DNA from: Flavobacterium stagni
Lineage (GTDB): Bacteria > Bacteroidota > Bacteroidia > Flavobacteriales > Flavobacteriaceae
DNA length: 64,000 nt
Assembly: GCF_004122105.1 (NCBI RefSeq)
Contig: NZ_SBKN01000001.1
Location: 434,001-498,000 of the forward strand
Reading direction: 5' to 3'
Below, one piece after another: positions 1 through 8,241 of this stretch. The notes below the pieces were generated by a model. The model saw nothing but the letters and a program-made list of their open reading frames with translations, made no database searches and was not told the DNA's origin. Position 1 is the stretch's first letter, and every line of letters starts with the position of its first letter. The position numbers were made by a program, and so were the translations under genes.

Positions 1-2
1 TT

Positions 3-782
3 CCGATTGTAGCCAAAATCGAAAAACCTGAAGCGGTAGAAAATATCGACAAAATCGTGGCGTATTGCGACGGTTTGATGGTTGCACGTGGCGACCTCGG
101 TGTTGAAATTCCGGCACACGAAGTACCGTTAATCCAGAAAAAATTAATCCACCGTGCCAAAACGGCTCGCATCCCTGTAATCGTGGCTACTCAAATGATG
201 GAAACCATGATCACGAGTTTGACGCCAACACGTGCCGAAGTTAACGACGTGGCCAACTCAGTAATGGACGGTGCCGATGCGGTAATGCTTTCAGGAGAAA
301 CTTCGGTAGGAAACTATCCCGTACAAGTAATCGAGAAAATGACACAAATCATTGAAGCAGTAGAAGATTCTCCGCTGATTCAAGTGCCTCAAAATGCACC
401 GCACGTGCGTACCAAACGTTTCATTACCAAATCGATTTGTTACCACGCGGCTACCATGGCCAACGACATCAAAGCGAAAGCGATTTCAACCTTAACCAAC
501 AGCGGTTATACGGCATTTCAAATTTCGGCTTGGCGCCCATCAGCGCATATTTTGGTGTACACATCAAATAAGCGCATCTTGACCCAATTGAATTTATTGT
601 GGGGCGTAAATGCGTTTTACTACGATAAATTTGTAACCACAGATGACACCGTGGACGACATCAACCAAATGGCCAAAGAACGTGGCTTTGTGAAAAAAGG
701 CGATATCTTAATCAACTTGGCCGCAATGCCCGTAGTAGAGCGCGGAATGGTGAACACCCTTCGTATTTCGGAGATCGAATAA
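3..782 (+). CDS. pyk: pyruvate kinase, C-terminal part (5' end outside window)
   Basis: Pyruvate kinase converts phosphoenolpyruvate and ADP to pyruvate and ATP, the last step of glycolysis, in the cytoplasm. The frame is open from the window edge (PIVAKIEKPEA), so the N-terminal half is missing and no start is assigned. Visible family motifs are the active-site IVAKIE stretch, MVARGDLGVE (metal and PEP binding), TQMMETM, and DGADAVMLSGETS. The last ~120 residues form the regulatory C-terminal domain (AISTLTNSGYTAFQISAWRPSAHI style). About 259 residues are visible, consistent with the second half of a ~475-residue enzyme. It ends at a hairpin terminator just downstream. Family assignment is secure. 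Confidence 0.97.
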   Translation, partial: PIVAKIEKPEAVENIDKIVAYCDGLMVARGDLGVEIPAHEVPLIQKKLIHRAKTARIPVIVATQMMETMITSLTPTRAEVNDVANSVMDGADAVMLSGETSVGNYPVQVIEKMTQIIEAVEDSPLIQVPQNAPHVRTKRFITKSICYHAATMANDIKAKAISTLTNSGYTAFQISAWRPSAHILVYTSNKRILTQLNLLWGVNAFYYDKFVTTDDTVDDINQMAKERGFVKKGDILINLAAMPVVERGMVNTLRISEIE

Positions 783-804
783 GACCAATAAACAATTACA
801 TACG

Positions 805-850
805 AAAAGGATTGTCGAAACGTTAGAATTTTGATAATCCTTTTTTCTTT
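805..850 (+). terminator. rho-independent terminator after pyruvate kinase
   Basis: A nine-base stem (AAAAGGATT at 805-813, AATCCTTTT at 836-844) encloses a 22-nt loop and runs into TTTTTTCTTTT. It lies 23 nt after the pyk stop. Confidence 0.65.
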
Positions 851-864
851 TCAAAAAATCAATC

Positions 865-872
865 TATCTTTG
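865..872 (+). promoter_or_regulatory. -7 promoter element of the Bax-inhibitor-1 gene
   Basis: TATCTTTG matches the Bacteroidota -7 consensus TAnnTTTG and lies 19 nt before the ATG at 892. No convincing -33 TTG is seen at the usual spacing. Confidence 0.55.
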
Positions 873-891
873 AGTAATAAACACACGTAAT

Positions 892-1644
892 ATGGAATCT
901 AAAAACCCATTTTTCAACACCAAATCGTACAACAATTCCGAAACGGTTCACGATGCCGTACTTATTGATTACAACCAAACCATGAGCCTTAGCGGCACCA
1001 TCAACAAAGCATTCATCATGTTAATCTTGTTGGTTGCTGGTGCAGTGACCACATGGACCATGACCGGCTCCGGTTTCAATCCAGTAATTCTTATTATTGG
1101 CGGCGCCATCGTAGGAATGATTGCCGTATTGGTTTCGACTTTCAAACCCGAATTATCACCGTATTTAGCGCCGGGTTACGCCATTTTTGAAGGTTTATTC
1201 ATTGGCGGTTTATCGGCCTTTTTTGAAGCAAAGTACCCCGGAATTGTTATCCAAGCAGTAGGTGCAACCTTTGTCACCTTTTTTGTGTGCTTAGGATTAT
1301 ACAAATTCCAAATTATAAAAGTGACTGAGAAGTTCCGTTCCGTAGTGGTAGCGGCGACTTTAGCCATTGCAGCCTATTATTTAATCACTTGGTTAATTAC
1401 CTTGTTCACCAACTTCCAACCCGTACATTACGGCAACAGCTTGATGAGCATCGGAATCAGCGTATTTGTGATTGTGATTGCGGCATTAAACATCTTTTTG
1501 GACTTTGACCAAATCGAACGCGGAGTGGCCAATCGTGCCCCAAAATACATGGAATGGTACGGCGCCATGGGCTTGATGATCACCTTGGTGTGGTTGTATG
1601 TCGAGTTCTTGCGTTTACTTTCTAAAATAAACAGCAGAGACTAA
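892..1644 (+). CDS. Bax inhibitor-1 / YccA family membrane protein
   Basis: A 250-residue integral membrane protein with about seven hydrophobic segments, beginning near residue 40 after a polar N-terminus (MESKNPFFNTKSYNNSE). The closely packed helices, the APGYAIFEGLFIGGLSAFFE segment and the late acidic motif FLDFDQIERG are typical of the bacterial Bax inhibitor-1/YccA/YbhL (TMBIM) family, whose members act as Ca2+ leak channels or interact with membrane proteases such as FtsH. The substrate here is not known. It has its own promoter and terminator, so it appears to be a single-gene unit. Family call is strong; physiological role is inference. Confidence 0.88.
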   Translation: MESKNPFFNTKSYNNSETVHDAVLIDYNQTMSLSGTINKAFIMLILLVAGAVTTWTMTGSGFNPVILIIGGAIVGMIAVLVSTFKPELSPYLAPGYAIFEGLFIGGLSAFFEAKYPGIVIQAVGATFVTFFVCLGLYKFQIIKVTEKFRSVVVAATLAIAAYYLITWLITLFTNFQPVHYGNSLMSIGISVFVIVIAALNIFLDFDQIERGVANRAPKYMEWYGAMGLMITLVWLYVEFLRLLSKINSRD

Positions 1645-1670
1645 ACGGTCTTCACGATAAAACACTACAA

Positions 1671-1694
1671 AACCATCCTTCGGGGTGGTTTTTT
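1671..1694 (+). terminator. rho-independent terminator
   Basis: AACCATCC, loop TTCG, GGGTGGTT, then TTTT. The stem has one T-G wobble. It lies 27 nt after the Bax-inhibitor-1 gene stop. Confidence 0.75.
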
Positions 1695-1745
1695 GTTTGA
1701 AAAATGAAGTTGTTATTTGGAGCCTTTTCCTGTTGTTCGTTGCAA

Positions 1746-1765
1746 CCTGCCTGCCGGTAGGCAGG
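1746..1765. repeat. palindromic intergenic repeat (REP-like)
   Basis: CCTGCCTGCCGGTAGGCAGG is a near-perfect 20-bp palindrome with one mismatched pair. It sits in the gap before an AT-rich gene group. A sequence of this kind is typical of dispersed palindromes in flavobacterial genomes (recollection, not searched). Confidence 0.45.
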
Positions 1766-1820
1766 GTCCTCAGCGGCCTGCTTGTTTTTACAGCGCCGCC
1801 TTCAGGTAGACAACAACTTA

Positions 1821-2270
1821 CTAATAGCTAAGCACTTTACTAATTTTAGCATTTGCTTCAAGCCCTGCTATTAGTTTATAAAAATCATCATTTTTTGCTA
1901 TCCTAAAACTAATTCTATTTGCATTAGTTAATTCAATCTGTAACGTAGGATAGTAATTCAATCGTAGTCTTTTGAATTTTACATTTTTTATATCGTCCAA
2001 TAGGAACTCGCTTTCTCCAACAACTATTTTCTTTTCATTAATCTTAATTTCTGTGCTGTGTGATGATTTTGAAAAAGAAAATTTATAAATATAGTTTGCA
2101 GAGACCAATGCTGTTACAACAAGAACCAAATTTACATTACTGAATTTAGGGTAAATCATAGTTAGAATACTAATTACTAAAATCATTAAAAAAACATAAC
2201 ATAATACCCCAAATAATAGGAACAAATAAAACTTGCTAATATTTATTTTTTCAACGGTGTACAATTTCAT
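1821..2270 (-). CDS. unrecognised small membrane protein with PH-like tail
   Basis: A 149-residue protein I do not recognise. Two hydrophobic segments (roughly residues 14-38 and 44-62) are followed by a beta-rich polar tail (STEIKINEKKIVVGESEFLL, FKRLRLNYYPTLQIEL) resembling the bacterial PH-like arrangement of a membrane hairpin followed by a small beta domain. It is AT-rich compared with the flanking housekeeping genes and is the last gene of a minus-strand group (4505 down to 1821) interrupted by two copies of a 140-bp repeat. Copy 1 of that repeat ends upstream of this start codon, so it may separate this gene from its neighbour's transcript. No function is proposed. Confidence 0.6.
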   Translation of the reverse strand: MKLYTVEKINISKFYLFLLFGVLCYVFLMILVISILTMIYPKFSNVNLVLVVTALVSANYIYKFSFSKSSHSTEIKINEKKIVVGESEFLLDDIKNVKFKRLRLNYYPTLQIELTNANRISFRIAKNDDFYKLIAGLEANAKISKVLSY

Positions 2271-2300
2271 TTTTTGCTAATAATTACAGTATCCATTCCA

Positions 2301-2440
2301 CCCGATAGCGCGGATTTATAATCCGTGCTAAACCTGGGATATTGTATTCCTTATTTATGATCAATAAATAAACTAAACCTTATTAGATGTAGTTTTTCTT
2401 TTTTCTTAGCGGGCACGGATTGAATATCCGCGCCATCAGG
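2301..2440. repeat. 140-bp REP/BIME-like repeat, copy 1
   Basis: 133 of 140 bases match copy 2 at 3245-3384 without gaps. The left end folds into a hairpin (2307-2316 with 2320-2329) and the right end into a second (2412-2420 with 2426-2434). The two ends are imperfect inverted copies of each other around GATAGCGCGGAT / ATCCGCGCCATC. It lies between two minus-strand genes. No transposase is encoded. The shape fits non-autonomous REP elements of the kind moved by RAYT transposases. Confidence 0.75.
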
Positions 2441-2461
2441 TATTACAATCCATTACTACAT

Positions 2462-3067
2462 CTACTTTTTGCTTAGAAAGTAGTTAAGAAATTCACCATT
2501 CATTCCTTTGTGTCTTATTGTATTGTTTTTTATTACCCATTTTTCATTTTCAAACACCCTATTAGTTTCCATAGTGATTTTGAAATTATTTACATTTTTT
2601 CCCAAAATAAAATAAGTAGGTGATGTTATTCCTTGAGTTGTTTGTACATAAAAACTTTTCAACGCTCTAGAATTAACTATTAAATCCCCAAATTGATTTT
2701 CAAAACGAGCTACACTATCATTTTCAAAAAATAAAGTAAGATGATAAGTTATTTTTTCCTCTCTTTTATTTTTTACTGTAAAAATTGATTTCTTTTTACT
2801 CCCTTTGAATGACTCATTAACTATAATTTTATCTCTTTGAGGATAGCTATCCAGTGTCAGAGTATCTTGATTAATGTTATAATTTCCATTGACAGTAAAT
2901 TTTGAAAACTCCCAAGCATAATTATAGGTAAACGTATTATTGGGGAATAAGTTGATACTCTCTTTCAAATACATTGCACTATTTTCATTAGCGCTATATT
3001 CGTAAAGCCCAGCGTATTCCTCGTTCTTGATAAGAAATAAGAATAAAAGAATAACTACTTTGTTCAT
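2462..3067 (-). CDS. unrecognised secreted or envelope protein
   Basis: A 201-residue protein that I do not recognise. The N-terminus is a short hydrophobic run (VVILLFLFLI) that could be a signal peptide or anchor, though no clear cleavage site or lipobox follows. The remainder is polar and beta-rich with alternating aromatic residues (SINLFPNNTFTYNYAWEFSK, GNYNINQDTLTL), a pattern common in small Bacteroidota periplasmic lipocalin-like proteins. It is strongly AT-rich. It lies between the two 140-bp repeat copies, with a gene remnant immediately upstream. No function is proposed. Confidence 0.55.
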   Translation of the reverse strand: MNKVVILLFLFLIKNEEYAGLYEYSANENSAMYLKESINLFPNNTFTYNYAWEFSKFTVNGNYNINQDTLTLDSYPQRDKIIVNESFKGSKKKSIFTVKNKREEKITYHLTLFFENDSVARFENQFGDLIVNSRALKSFYVQTTQGITSPTYFILGKNVNNFKITMETNRVFENEKWVIKNNTIRHKGMNGEFLNYFLSKK

Positions 3068-3070
3068 GAT

Positions 3071-3244
3071 CTAGATTTTTTTAATCCTTTTTTATAATCT
3101 TCTTTCCACCCCATATAAACTTCAAAAACTTGAGTTTTTTCAGCTCCTGCTCTAATAGTCTTCTTCCTTAATTCTTTTCCAAATTCAGAATTGATATTTC
3201 TCTCAGTTTTTGGTAAAAGATTATAAGGTATATTATTTAAATAA
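3071..3244 (-). pseudogene. C-terminal gene remnant cut by the 140-bp repeat
   Basis: Reading the minus strand from the edge of repeat copy 2 gives an open frame of 58 codons (begins GYLNNIPYNLLPKTERN, ends WKEDYKKGLKKI) closed by TAG at 3071-3073. It has no start codon of its own and the frame enters the repeat on its 5' side. The composition (charged, helical, many Lys/Glu) looks protein-like rather than random. It is best read as the tail of a gene whose 5' part was lost when the repeat or a neighbouring gene arrived. The parent family is not recognised. Confidence 0.4.
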
Positions 3245-3384
3245 CCCGATAGCGCAGATTTATAATCCGTGCTAAACCTGGGATATTGTATTCCCTATTT
3301 ATAATCAACAAATAAACTAAACCTAATTAGATGTAGTTTTTCTTTTTTCTTAGCGGGCCCGGATAGAATATCCGCGCCATCAGG
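3245..3384. repeat. 140-bp REP/BIME-like repeat, copy 2
   Basis: Same element as 2301-2440, with seven substitutions and no indels. Its right end supplies the TGA stop codon (3380-3382) of the lipoprotein gene that follows, so the insertion may have reset the end of that reading frame. Its left end abuts the gene remnant at 3071-3244. Confidence 0.75.
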
Positions 3385-3874
3385 AGTTTATAAATTCCTG
3401 TAATGGTAATAATTTCAACTTCTTTGACACACCCCTGTTTTTAGTTGTATTTAAAAACTCATTATTAGTGTATGGCCCGTATACTTTGTAATTTGAAAGG
3501 TAGGTATTTCCTTCCAAATCATATTCTAGTCTTGGTTTTGTGTTTTTTTCAATAATCCAAAACTCCTGTAACGAGCTATTTGCAATCTCTTCTTTTAACT
3601 TTTTCAAATTATTTGAAACTTCTTGAGACACACTTTTTCGTATTTTATCTACGGGTTTAATTTTAGCAATGATAAAATTTGAATCGGCATTTATTTCTAA
3701 TATTTCACCATTGATGACATGCCCTGCTGTTCCTTTATCGCGTTCATTCATTTCTACTACAGCCATGTATCCATTGCGGTCATAATCCAAATAGAAATCT
3801 TGTCCCAACGATAAAGGGACTGTCCCTTGACATCCAAATAACAAAATGAGCAGAAATAGATAATAAGTACGCAT
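3380..3874 (-). CDS. unrecognised lipoprotein, possibly DUF3997-like
   Basis: A 164-residue predicted lipoprotein: MRTYYLFLLILLFGC is a short signal peptide ending in a lipobox (LFGC), so Cys15 would be acylated. The mature part has beta-rich segments (DFYLDYDRNGYMAVVEMNER, ADSNFIIAKIKP, EFWIIEKNT) that vaguely recall DUF3997 lipoproteins, but I would not assert this. The stop codon lies inside repeat copy 2, so the original C-terminus may have been different. It lies 52 bp downstream of another lipoprotein gene on the same strand. Confidence 0.55.
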   Translation of the reverse strand: MRTYYLFLLILLFGCQGTVPLSLGQDFYLDYDRNGYMAVVEMNERDKGTAGHVINGEILEINADSNFIIAKIKPVDKIRKSVSQEVSNNLKKLKEEIANSSLQEFWIIEKNTKPRLEYDLEGNTYLSNYKVYGPYTNNEFLNTTKNRGVSKKLKLLPLQEFINS

Positions 3875-3926
3875 AAAGTAATGACTTAATATAATTCGGA
3901 TTTAATGAATGGATCAGAATAAAATT

Positions 3927-4505
3927 TTACTCCCGCTTCCGTTTCTCAATAAAACGCACTACCAAATGGGAATATAAAAGAAAATTCGCTTTTAAAGGTT
4001 CACGTAACGAAACCCTACTCGTATTCAAACCCACTGAACCATTGAAAATATAAGTGGTTTGTGGTTTTGAATCCAAGGTTTCTAAGGGTAATTTTTCAGT
4101 CTTTTTCGTTAATGTGTCCAAAATATACCCTTGAAAATTGAGATAAATTTCATTTTCCATACCGTAACCATTGCCTTGTCCATTTCGATCAAACTGTAGT
4201 TTCTCTACTTCATGAATGGTATATTTTACTTTTTCAAGATGCAATACAAAACGCGATTTCGTAGTAACCAATCGGATATTCTTCCGATAAAAAACCGACT
4301 GCATCACACTATCTATCTCAGGTAACATGAGTGAATCACTCACTTCATAAGCGGCAGGTTTTTCCAACTGTACCAAAGTTGGTTTGGAAAGCGAACGTTG
4401 AAAAAGAATGGAATTACCAAAACTTCCACAAGAAGTACAACTAATCAATACTAAAATAAAACTGAGAAAACGAAAAATGGTTCTTTTGGATATACTATAA
4501 CGCAT
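3927..4505 (-). CDS. unrecognised lipoprotein
   Basis: A 192-residue predicted lipoprotein. The N-terminus MRYSISKRTIFRFLSFILVL leads into a lipobox (LISC), with a second Cys just after. The mature region is polar, with a beta-strand-rich middle (KSRFVLHLEKVKYTIHEVEK, NEIYLNFQGYILDTL) and a basic C-terminal tail (RFIEKRKRE). I recognise no family. It is the first gene of the AT-rich minus-strand group and starts 90 bp downstream of the dinB stop. Confidence 0.55.
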   Translation of the reverse strand: MRYSISKRTIFRFLSFILVLISCTSCGSFGNSILFQRSLSKPTLVQLEKPAAYEVSDSLMLPEIDSVMQSVFYRKNIRLVTTKSRFVLHLEKVKYTIHEVEKLQFDRNGQGNGYGMENEIYLNFQGYILDTLTKKTEKLPLETLDSKPQTTYIFNGSVGLNTSRVSLREPLKANFLLYSHLVVRFIEKRKRE

Positions 4506-4595
4506 ATTATGGCTTTTAATAATGAAGTAAAAATACTCGTTTTTGGGAATTATTCTATCTTTTTAACAAACCCAAAACGCATTTTAACTCAACAA

Positions 4596-5678
4596 CTAAA
4601 ACGCAAACTTCAACTGCACCACCACCGTTTTCTTGACTTCGGTGTTTAAATTACTCAACGAAATCCCCAACAACCGCACCGATTCTTTCAAGCGCTCTTG
4701 GTACAACAACTCTTTGGCAGTTTCAAACAACAAGCCTTTGTCGGCGATAAAATAGGGTAAGGTTTTGCTGCGGGTTTGGGTGGTAAAGTCGCTGTATTTG
4801 ATTTTTAAAGTGACGGTCTTTCCCGAAATGTTGTGCTTTTTTAAGCGGCGTTCCAACTCCTCCCCGATCCGTTGCAGTTTTTCTTCCATAAACAATTCCG
4901 AGGTCAAGTTCTCGCGAAAGGTGTGTTCGGCGGCAACCGACTTGGATATGCGGTTGGGTTTGACTTCGCTGTAATGAATTCCTCGAACGATGTTGTAATA
5001 AAAGCCACCGCTCTTGCCAAAATGCTCCTCCAAATAGTCCCGGGATCGCGCTTTTAAGTCGGCCCCCGTAAAAATCCCGTGGTGGTACATTTTCTCGGCC
5101 GTGACTTTCCCAATGCCATAAAACTTTTTGATGTCCAAAGCTTCTAAAAACGCTTCCACTTCATCCGGTGGCACCGTTTTTTGACCGTTGGGTTTGTTGT
5201 AATCGCTGGCAACTTTGGCCACAAACTTCGTGTTGGATATCCCTGCCGAGGCTGTTAACCCGATTTCATTGAAAATCCGGGCCCGAATTTCTTGCGCAAT
5301 TAACGACGCACTCGGGTTCCCTTTTTTATTTACCGTCACATCCAAATACGCTTCATCGAGTGACAAAGGTTCGACCAAGTCGGTATACTCCCGAAAAATC
5401 GCCCGAATGCGTTTGGAAATTTCGGTATAACGATCAAAGCGAGGACGCACAAATATTAATTCGGGACATTGTCGTTTGGCTTGTACCCCACTCATTGCAC
5501 TGCGCACGCCAAACTTTCGGGCTTCATAACTCGCTGCCGAAACCACACCGCGCACTTCACTACCGCCCACCGCAATGGGCTTTCCCTTTAATTCGGGATT
5601 GTCCATTTGCTCCACAGAAGCATAAAACGCATCCATATCGATGTGAATAATTTTGCGCTGGCGAAACTCGGGTTCCAT
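4596..5678 (-). CDS. dinB: DNA polymerase IV (Y-family translesion polymerase)
   Basis: Error-prone DNA polymerase that extends past damaged template bases. The 360-residue length is normal. Visible are IIHIDMDAFYASVEQ with the catalytic Asp14, the SYEARKFGVRSAM segment, and SLDEAYLDVT with Asp108 and Glu109, followed by the helix-hairpin-helix thumb (LDIKKFYGIGKVTAEKM) and a C-terminal little-finger domain. It starts one base after the stop of the SpcC-like membrane gene, so the two are almost certainly co-transcribed. No SOS box is evident close to the start. The C-terminus (VVVQLKFAF) lacks a clear canonical beta-clamp motif. Family call is secure. Confidence 0.96.
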   Translation of the reverse strand: MEPEFRQRKIIHIDMDAFYASVEQMDNPELKGKPIAVGGSEVRGVVSAASYEARKFGVRSAMSGVQAKRQCPELIFVRPRFDRYTEISKRIRAIFREYTDLVEPLSLDEAYLDVTVNKKGNPSASLIAQEIRARIFNEIGLTASAGISNTKFVAKVASDYNKPNGQKTVPPDEVEAFLEALDIKKFYGIGKVTAEKMYHHGIFTGADLKARSRDYLEEHFGKSGGFYYNIVRGIHYSEVKPNRISKSVAAEHTFRENLTSELFMEEKLQRIGEELERRLKKHNISGKTVTLKIKYSDFTTQTRSKTLPYFIADKGLLFETAKELLYQERLKESVRLLGISLSNLNTEVKKTVVVQLKFAF

Positions 5679-5679
5679 A

Positions 5680-7692
5680 TCAATCGTTTACAGGAATAAA
5701 AAAGGCCAAAGGGTGTTTTTTGAAATACTTCCACGTCGCCCGAAACAACAATCCCAATTCAGAAAATGGAATATTACGGGAGCGTAATGCCAACCCGAGC
5801 GACAAGGAAAAACTCACGATAAAATTAATAAAACCAATGACACCAATTCCGATAATCGCCCAAAACAACATGGGCACAGCGACATGAAAATCGGCACCAT
5901 ACAGCCCCATCGCAAAGTTACCCGCCGAAAAAGTAATGTGGCGAATATCTAAGGAGAGTCCGAAGAAAATTCCCAACGAAGCTGTGCTTCCCAAAAACAC
6001 ACCAAACCAACCGTTAGAAGCCACACCGGGCCAATAGTGGGTAAACCAACTGGCTATTCGTTCGGTTTTAACTACTCCTAAAGTTTGCTTCAATACAGGA
6101 TGTTCTTTGATTCGAAAATAGACACGATTGTGTTTGTTGGCGTTGGAAATTGTCCCCGAGATAATTCCCGATAAAAACAAAAATAGACCAGCGATGGCAG
6201 CATGAACTATTGCTAAAGAATCAATGGGTGACAAATCGGTGAGTAACGTATATGCTTTTTCCGAAGCGATATTGACTTCCCAGAGTTGATCAATCCCCCA
6301 GATTAAAACAAAAGCTACGGGAAATGCCATGATTACATTTCCAAAAAAGGCTATGAATTGCGAGCGAAAGAGTCGGGCAAACAAACGAGCAAACGAGCGG
6401 TGTTTATTGTCCTCTTTTGCTGATGATTTTCGCATACCCTCTTCAAGAGATTTCACGATGGTCGCTGCTGTCATAGCGGGTTGTTTGGTCGCCAAGGTAC
6501 AGCCCGTAAGGTAAATCAATATAAATCCAAAAGCATAATTTAAACTATAGAGTACCGCGTGTGCAAAAGCACTTCCTTCGGTTTTGGAAAACAACAATTT
6601 GAAAATACACAGAAATCCGACGATAAAACCACCGCCTAATGCGGCTTTAAGCATAGAAAAATAAGCTGAACGGGTTTCGGTAATATAATGTTCCCCAGTA
6701 CGAGCGGTGTGCTGGGTGATTTCGTAGGCGATGAGTTGCGTACTTTCATTAAACAATTGGCGCACATTATTCTTTTGGCAATTGAACCGAATCAAACGCA
6801 AAGCCAATAGGATAGAATTATTTTTTCGGTCAATCGGTTTTTCAACCACCAAATACGTCAACAATGCTTTAACCCGTTGCAATTGCTGTCGAATACGCAA
6901 TAAACTTTGGTTTACTTTTAAGGAAATTCCAAACTTGGCGCTGTTTTGAAAGGCTTTATCGACGTATTCTTCGCATTGTTTGTGCAAGATGAGCAATTGT
7001 TTGTAATTCAAATCAGCAGCAGAAACGGCATGATATTCTCCTTGACGAATTTGGTGATGTAAAACTTCGAATTCATTTTCAAAGGCCAAAAACGGACTTT
7101 CTAAATCGGCATACTCGGGCACCATTTTAATCACATCGCTTTCCAAGGCACGACCGCTCATTCGTTGCGACAACAAAGCGGTTGCCGTTAACAATTCCGA
7201 TAAAGGAGTAGCATCCGCCGCAGTCGTATAGGCATCAGAAAAAACTAACAATGAAAAAAGTTCTTGTAATTCCTCCAACGGAATTTTGGCCAACCAAATG
7301 GGATCCGACGATTTATAAAACACTTGATTCAGTACAAATTCAAGCGTATCTTCATCGGGTTGAAACGGCAAAATCTTAGCCCATGCCCGTTGTTTGATTT
7401 CACACCAAAAATCGGAATCCCGTAAAATACCGGTATCCGACAAAATTCGAGCAAATTTTCGACGGTGAAGCACGTTCGTTACACGCTTGCCAATTTGTTT
7501 GCGATGTTCTATATCTTGGCTTAAAAAGGCTAAAAACGACTGAATCGATAGTGATTCAAATGATTTTGGATTACGCGGACGAAGCATTTGAACCAAATCG
7601 ACCAAAAAACTCAGGGAATCCTTGGGATTGGGCGTTAAAAAATGAAATGCATACCATTCAGAATAGGTCGAAAATTTTTGTTTCTTTTGCAT
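5680..7692 (-). CDS. SpcC / Gcr-type 'site-specific recombinase' family membrane protein
   Basis: A 670-residue protein matching, by pattern, the family annotated as site-specific recombinase SpcC/Gcr (PF10136). The N-terminal ~330 residues are soluble and helical. The second half has about six hydrophobic segments, among them AALGGGFIVGFLCIFKLLF, FGNVIMAFPVAFVLIWGI and VPMLFWAIIGIGVIGFINFI. No tyrosine- or serine-recombinase catalytic motif is visible, so the historical name is doubtful; an inner-membrane role is more plausible. It is the upstream partner of dinB (1-bp gap) and divergent from the CYTH gene. Confidence 0.8.
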   Translation of the reverse strand: MQKKQKFSTYSEWYAFHFLTPNPKDSLSFLVDLVQMLRPRNPKSFESLSIQSFLAFLSQDIEHRKQIGKRVTNVLHRRKFARILSDTGILRDSDFWCEIKQRAWAKILPFQPDEDTLEFVLNQVFYKSSDPIWLAKIPLEELQELFSLLVFSDAYTTAADATPLSELLTATALLSQRMSGRALESDVIKMVPEYADLESPFLAFENEFEVLHHQIRQGEYHAVSAADLNYKQLLILHKQCEEYVDKAFQNSAKFGISLKVNQSLLRIRQQLQRVKALLTYLVVEKPIDRKNNSILLALRLIRFNCQKNNVRQLFNESTQLIAYEITQHTARTGEHYITETRSAYFSMLKAALGGGFIVGFLCIFKLLFSKTEGSAFAHAVLYSLNYAFGFILIYLTGCTLATKQPAMTAATIVKSLEEGMRKSSAKEDNKHRSFARLFARLFRSQFIAFFGNVIMAFPVAFVLIWGIDQLWEVNIASEKAYTLLTDLSPIDSLAIVHAAIAGLFLFLSGIISGTISNANKHNRVYFRIKEHPVLKQTLGVVKTERIASWFTHYWPGVASNGWFGVFLGSTASLGIFFGLSLDIRHITFSAGNFAMGLYGADFHVAVPMLFWAIIGIGVIGFINFIVSFSLSLGLALRSRNIPFSELGLLFRATWKYFKKHPLAFFIPVND

Positions 7693-7773
7693 AGGCTTTG
7701 GAATGGGGTCGATTGCGTAAATATACGATTTGCCCCTCTAAATTTTCTTAACTTCGTACTAAATTCCCCCGAA

Positions 7774-8241
7774 ATGATCGAAATCGAACGTAAATTTTTA
7801 GTGAAAAACGACGCATTTATAGCGGAAAGTCGGACGTCCTTTGCCATTGCACAAGGTTATTTATCGTCTGTGCCCGAAAGAACGGTTCGCATTCGCATTA
7901 AAGGGGATAAGGGCTACTTAACCATCAAAGGCAAAAGCAGTGCTTCGGGTGCGAGTCGGTTGGAATGGGAAAAAGAAATTTCGGTAGAAGAAGCAAAGCT
8001 ATTATTGCCCTTGTGTGAAAAAGGAGTGATACAAAAAACCCGATACGAAGTGGTATCGGGTAATCATATCATTGAAATTGATGTTTTTGAAGGAGAAAAT
8101 GCGGGATTGGTTTTGGCCGAAATCGAATTGCAAGACGAAAACGAAAACTTTCTTAAACCCGATTGGTTGGGCGAAGAAGTGACGCAAGACGAACGTTACT
8201 ACAACGCGTATTTATCGCATCATCCGTATTCGTTATGGTAA
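7774..8241 (+). CDS. CYTH domain (triphosphate tunnel metalloenzyme) protein
   Basis: A 155-residue CYTH-domain protein. Bacterial members of this superfamily hydrolyse inorganic tripolyphosphate or nucleoside triphosphates, and some are class IV adenylate cyclases; the substrate here is unknown. The diagnostic ExExK signature is EIERKFLVK at the N-terminus, followed by basic and acidic tunnel-lining strands ([32 protein letters not shown]). I chose ATG 7774 rather than the longer frame starting at 7642, because the signature belongs at the N-terminus and the extra 44 residues would overlap the divergent gene. The last nine bases overlap the convergent rlpA-like gene. Confidence 0.9.
   Translation: MIEIERKFLVKNDAFIAESRTSFAIAQGYLSSVPERTVRIRIKGDKGYLTIKGKSSASGASRLEWEKEISVEEAKLLLPLCEKGVIQKTRYEVVSGNHIIEIDVFEGENAGLVLAEIELQDENENFLKPDWLGEEVTQDERYYNAYLSHHPYSLW

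Noticed and set aside
2301..3384. Complete insertion sequence or composite transposon
   Set aside because: The paired repeats carry no transposase and have no classical IS ends; the genes between them show no transposon cargo features.
5360..5650. 96-codon open frame antisense to dinB
   Set aside because: Fully inside dinB and protein-unlike in composition.
7642..7773. Longer N-terminus for the CYTH protein
   Set aside because: The ExExK signature belongs at the extreme N-terminus, and the extension overlaps the divergent gene's start.
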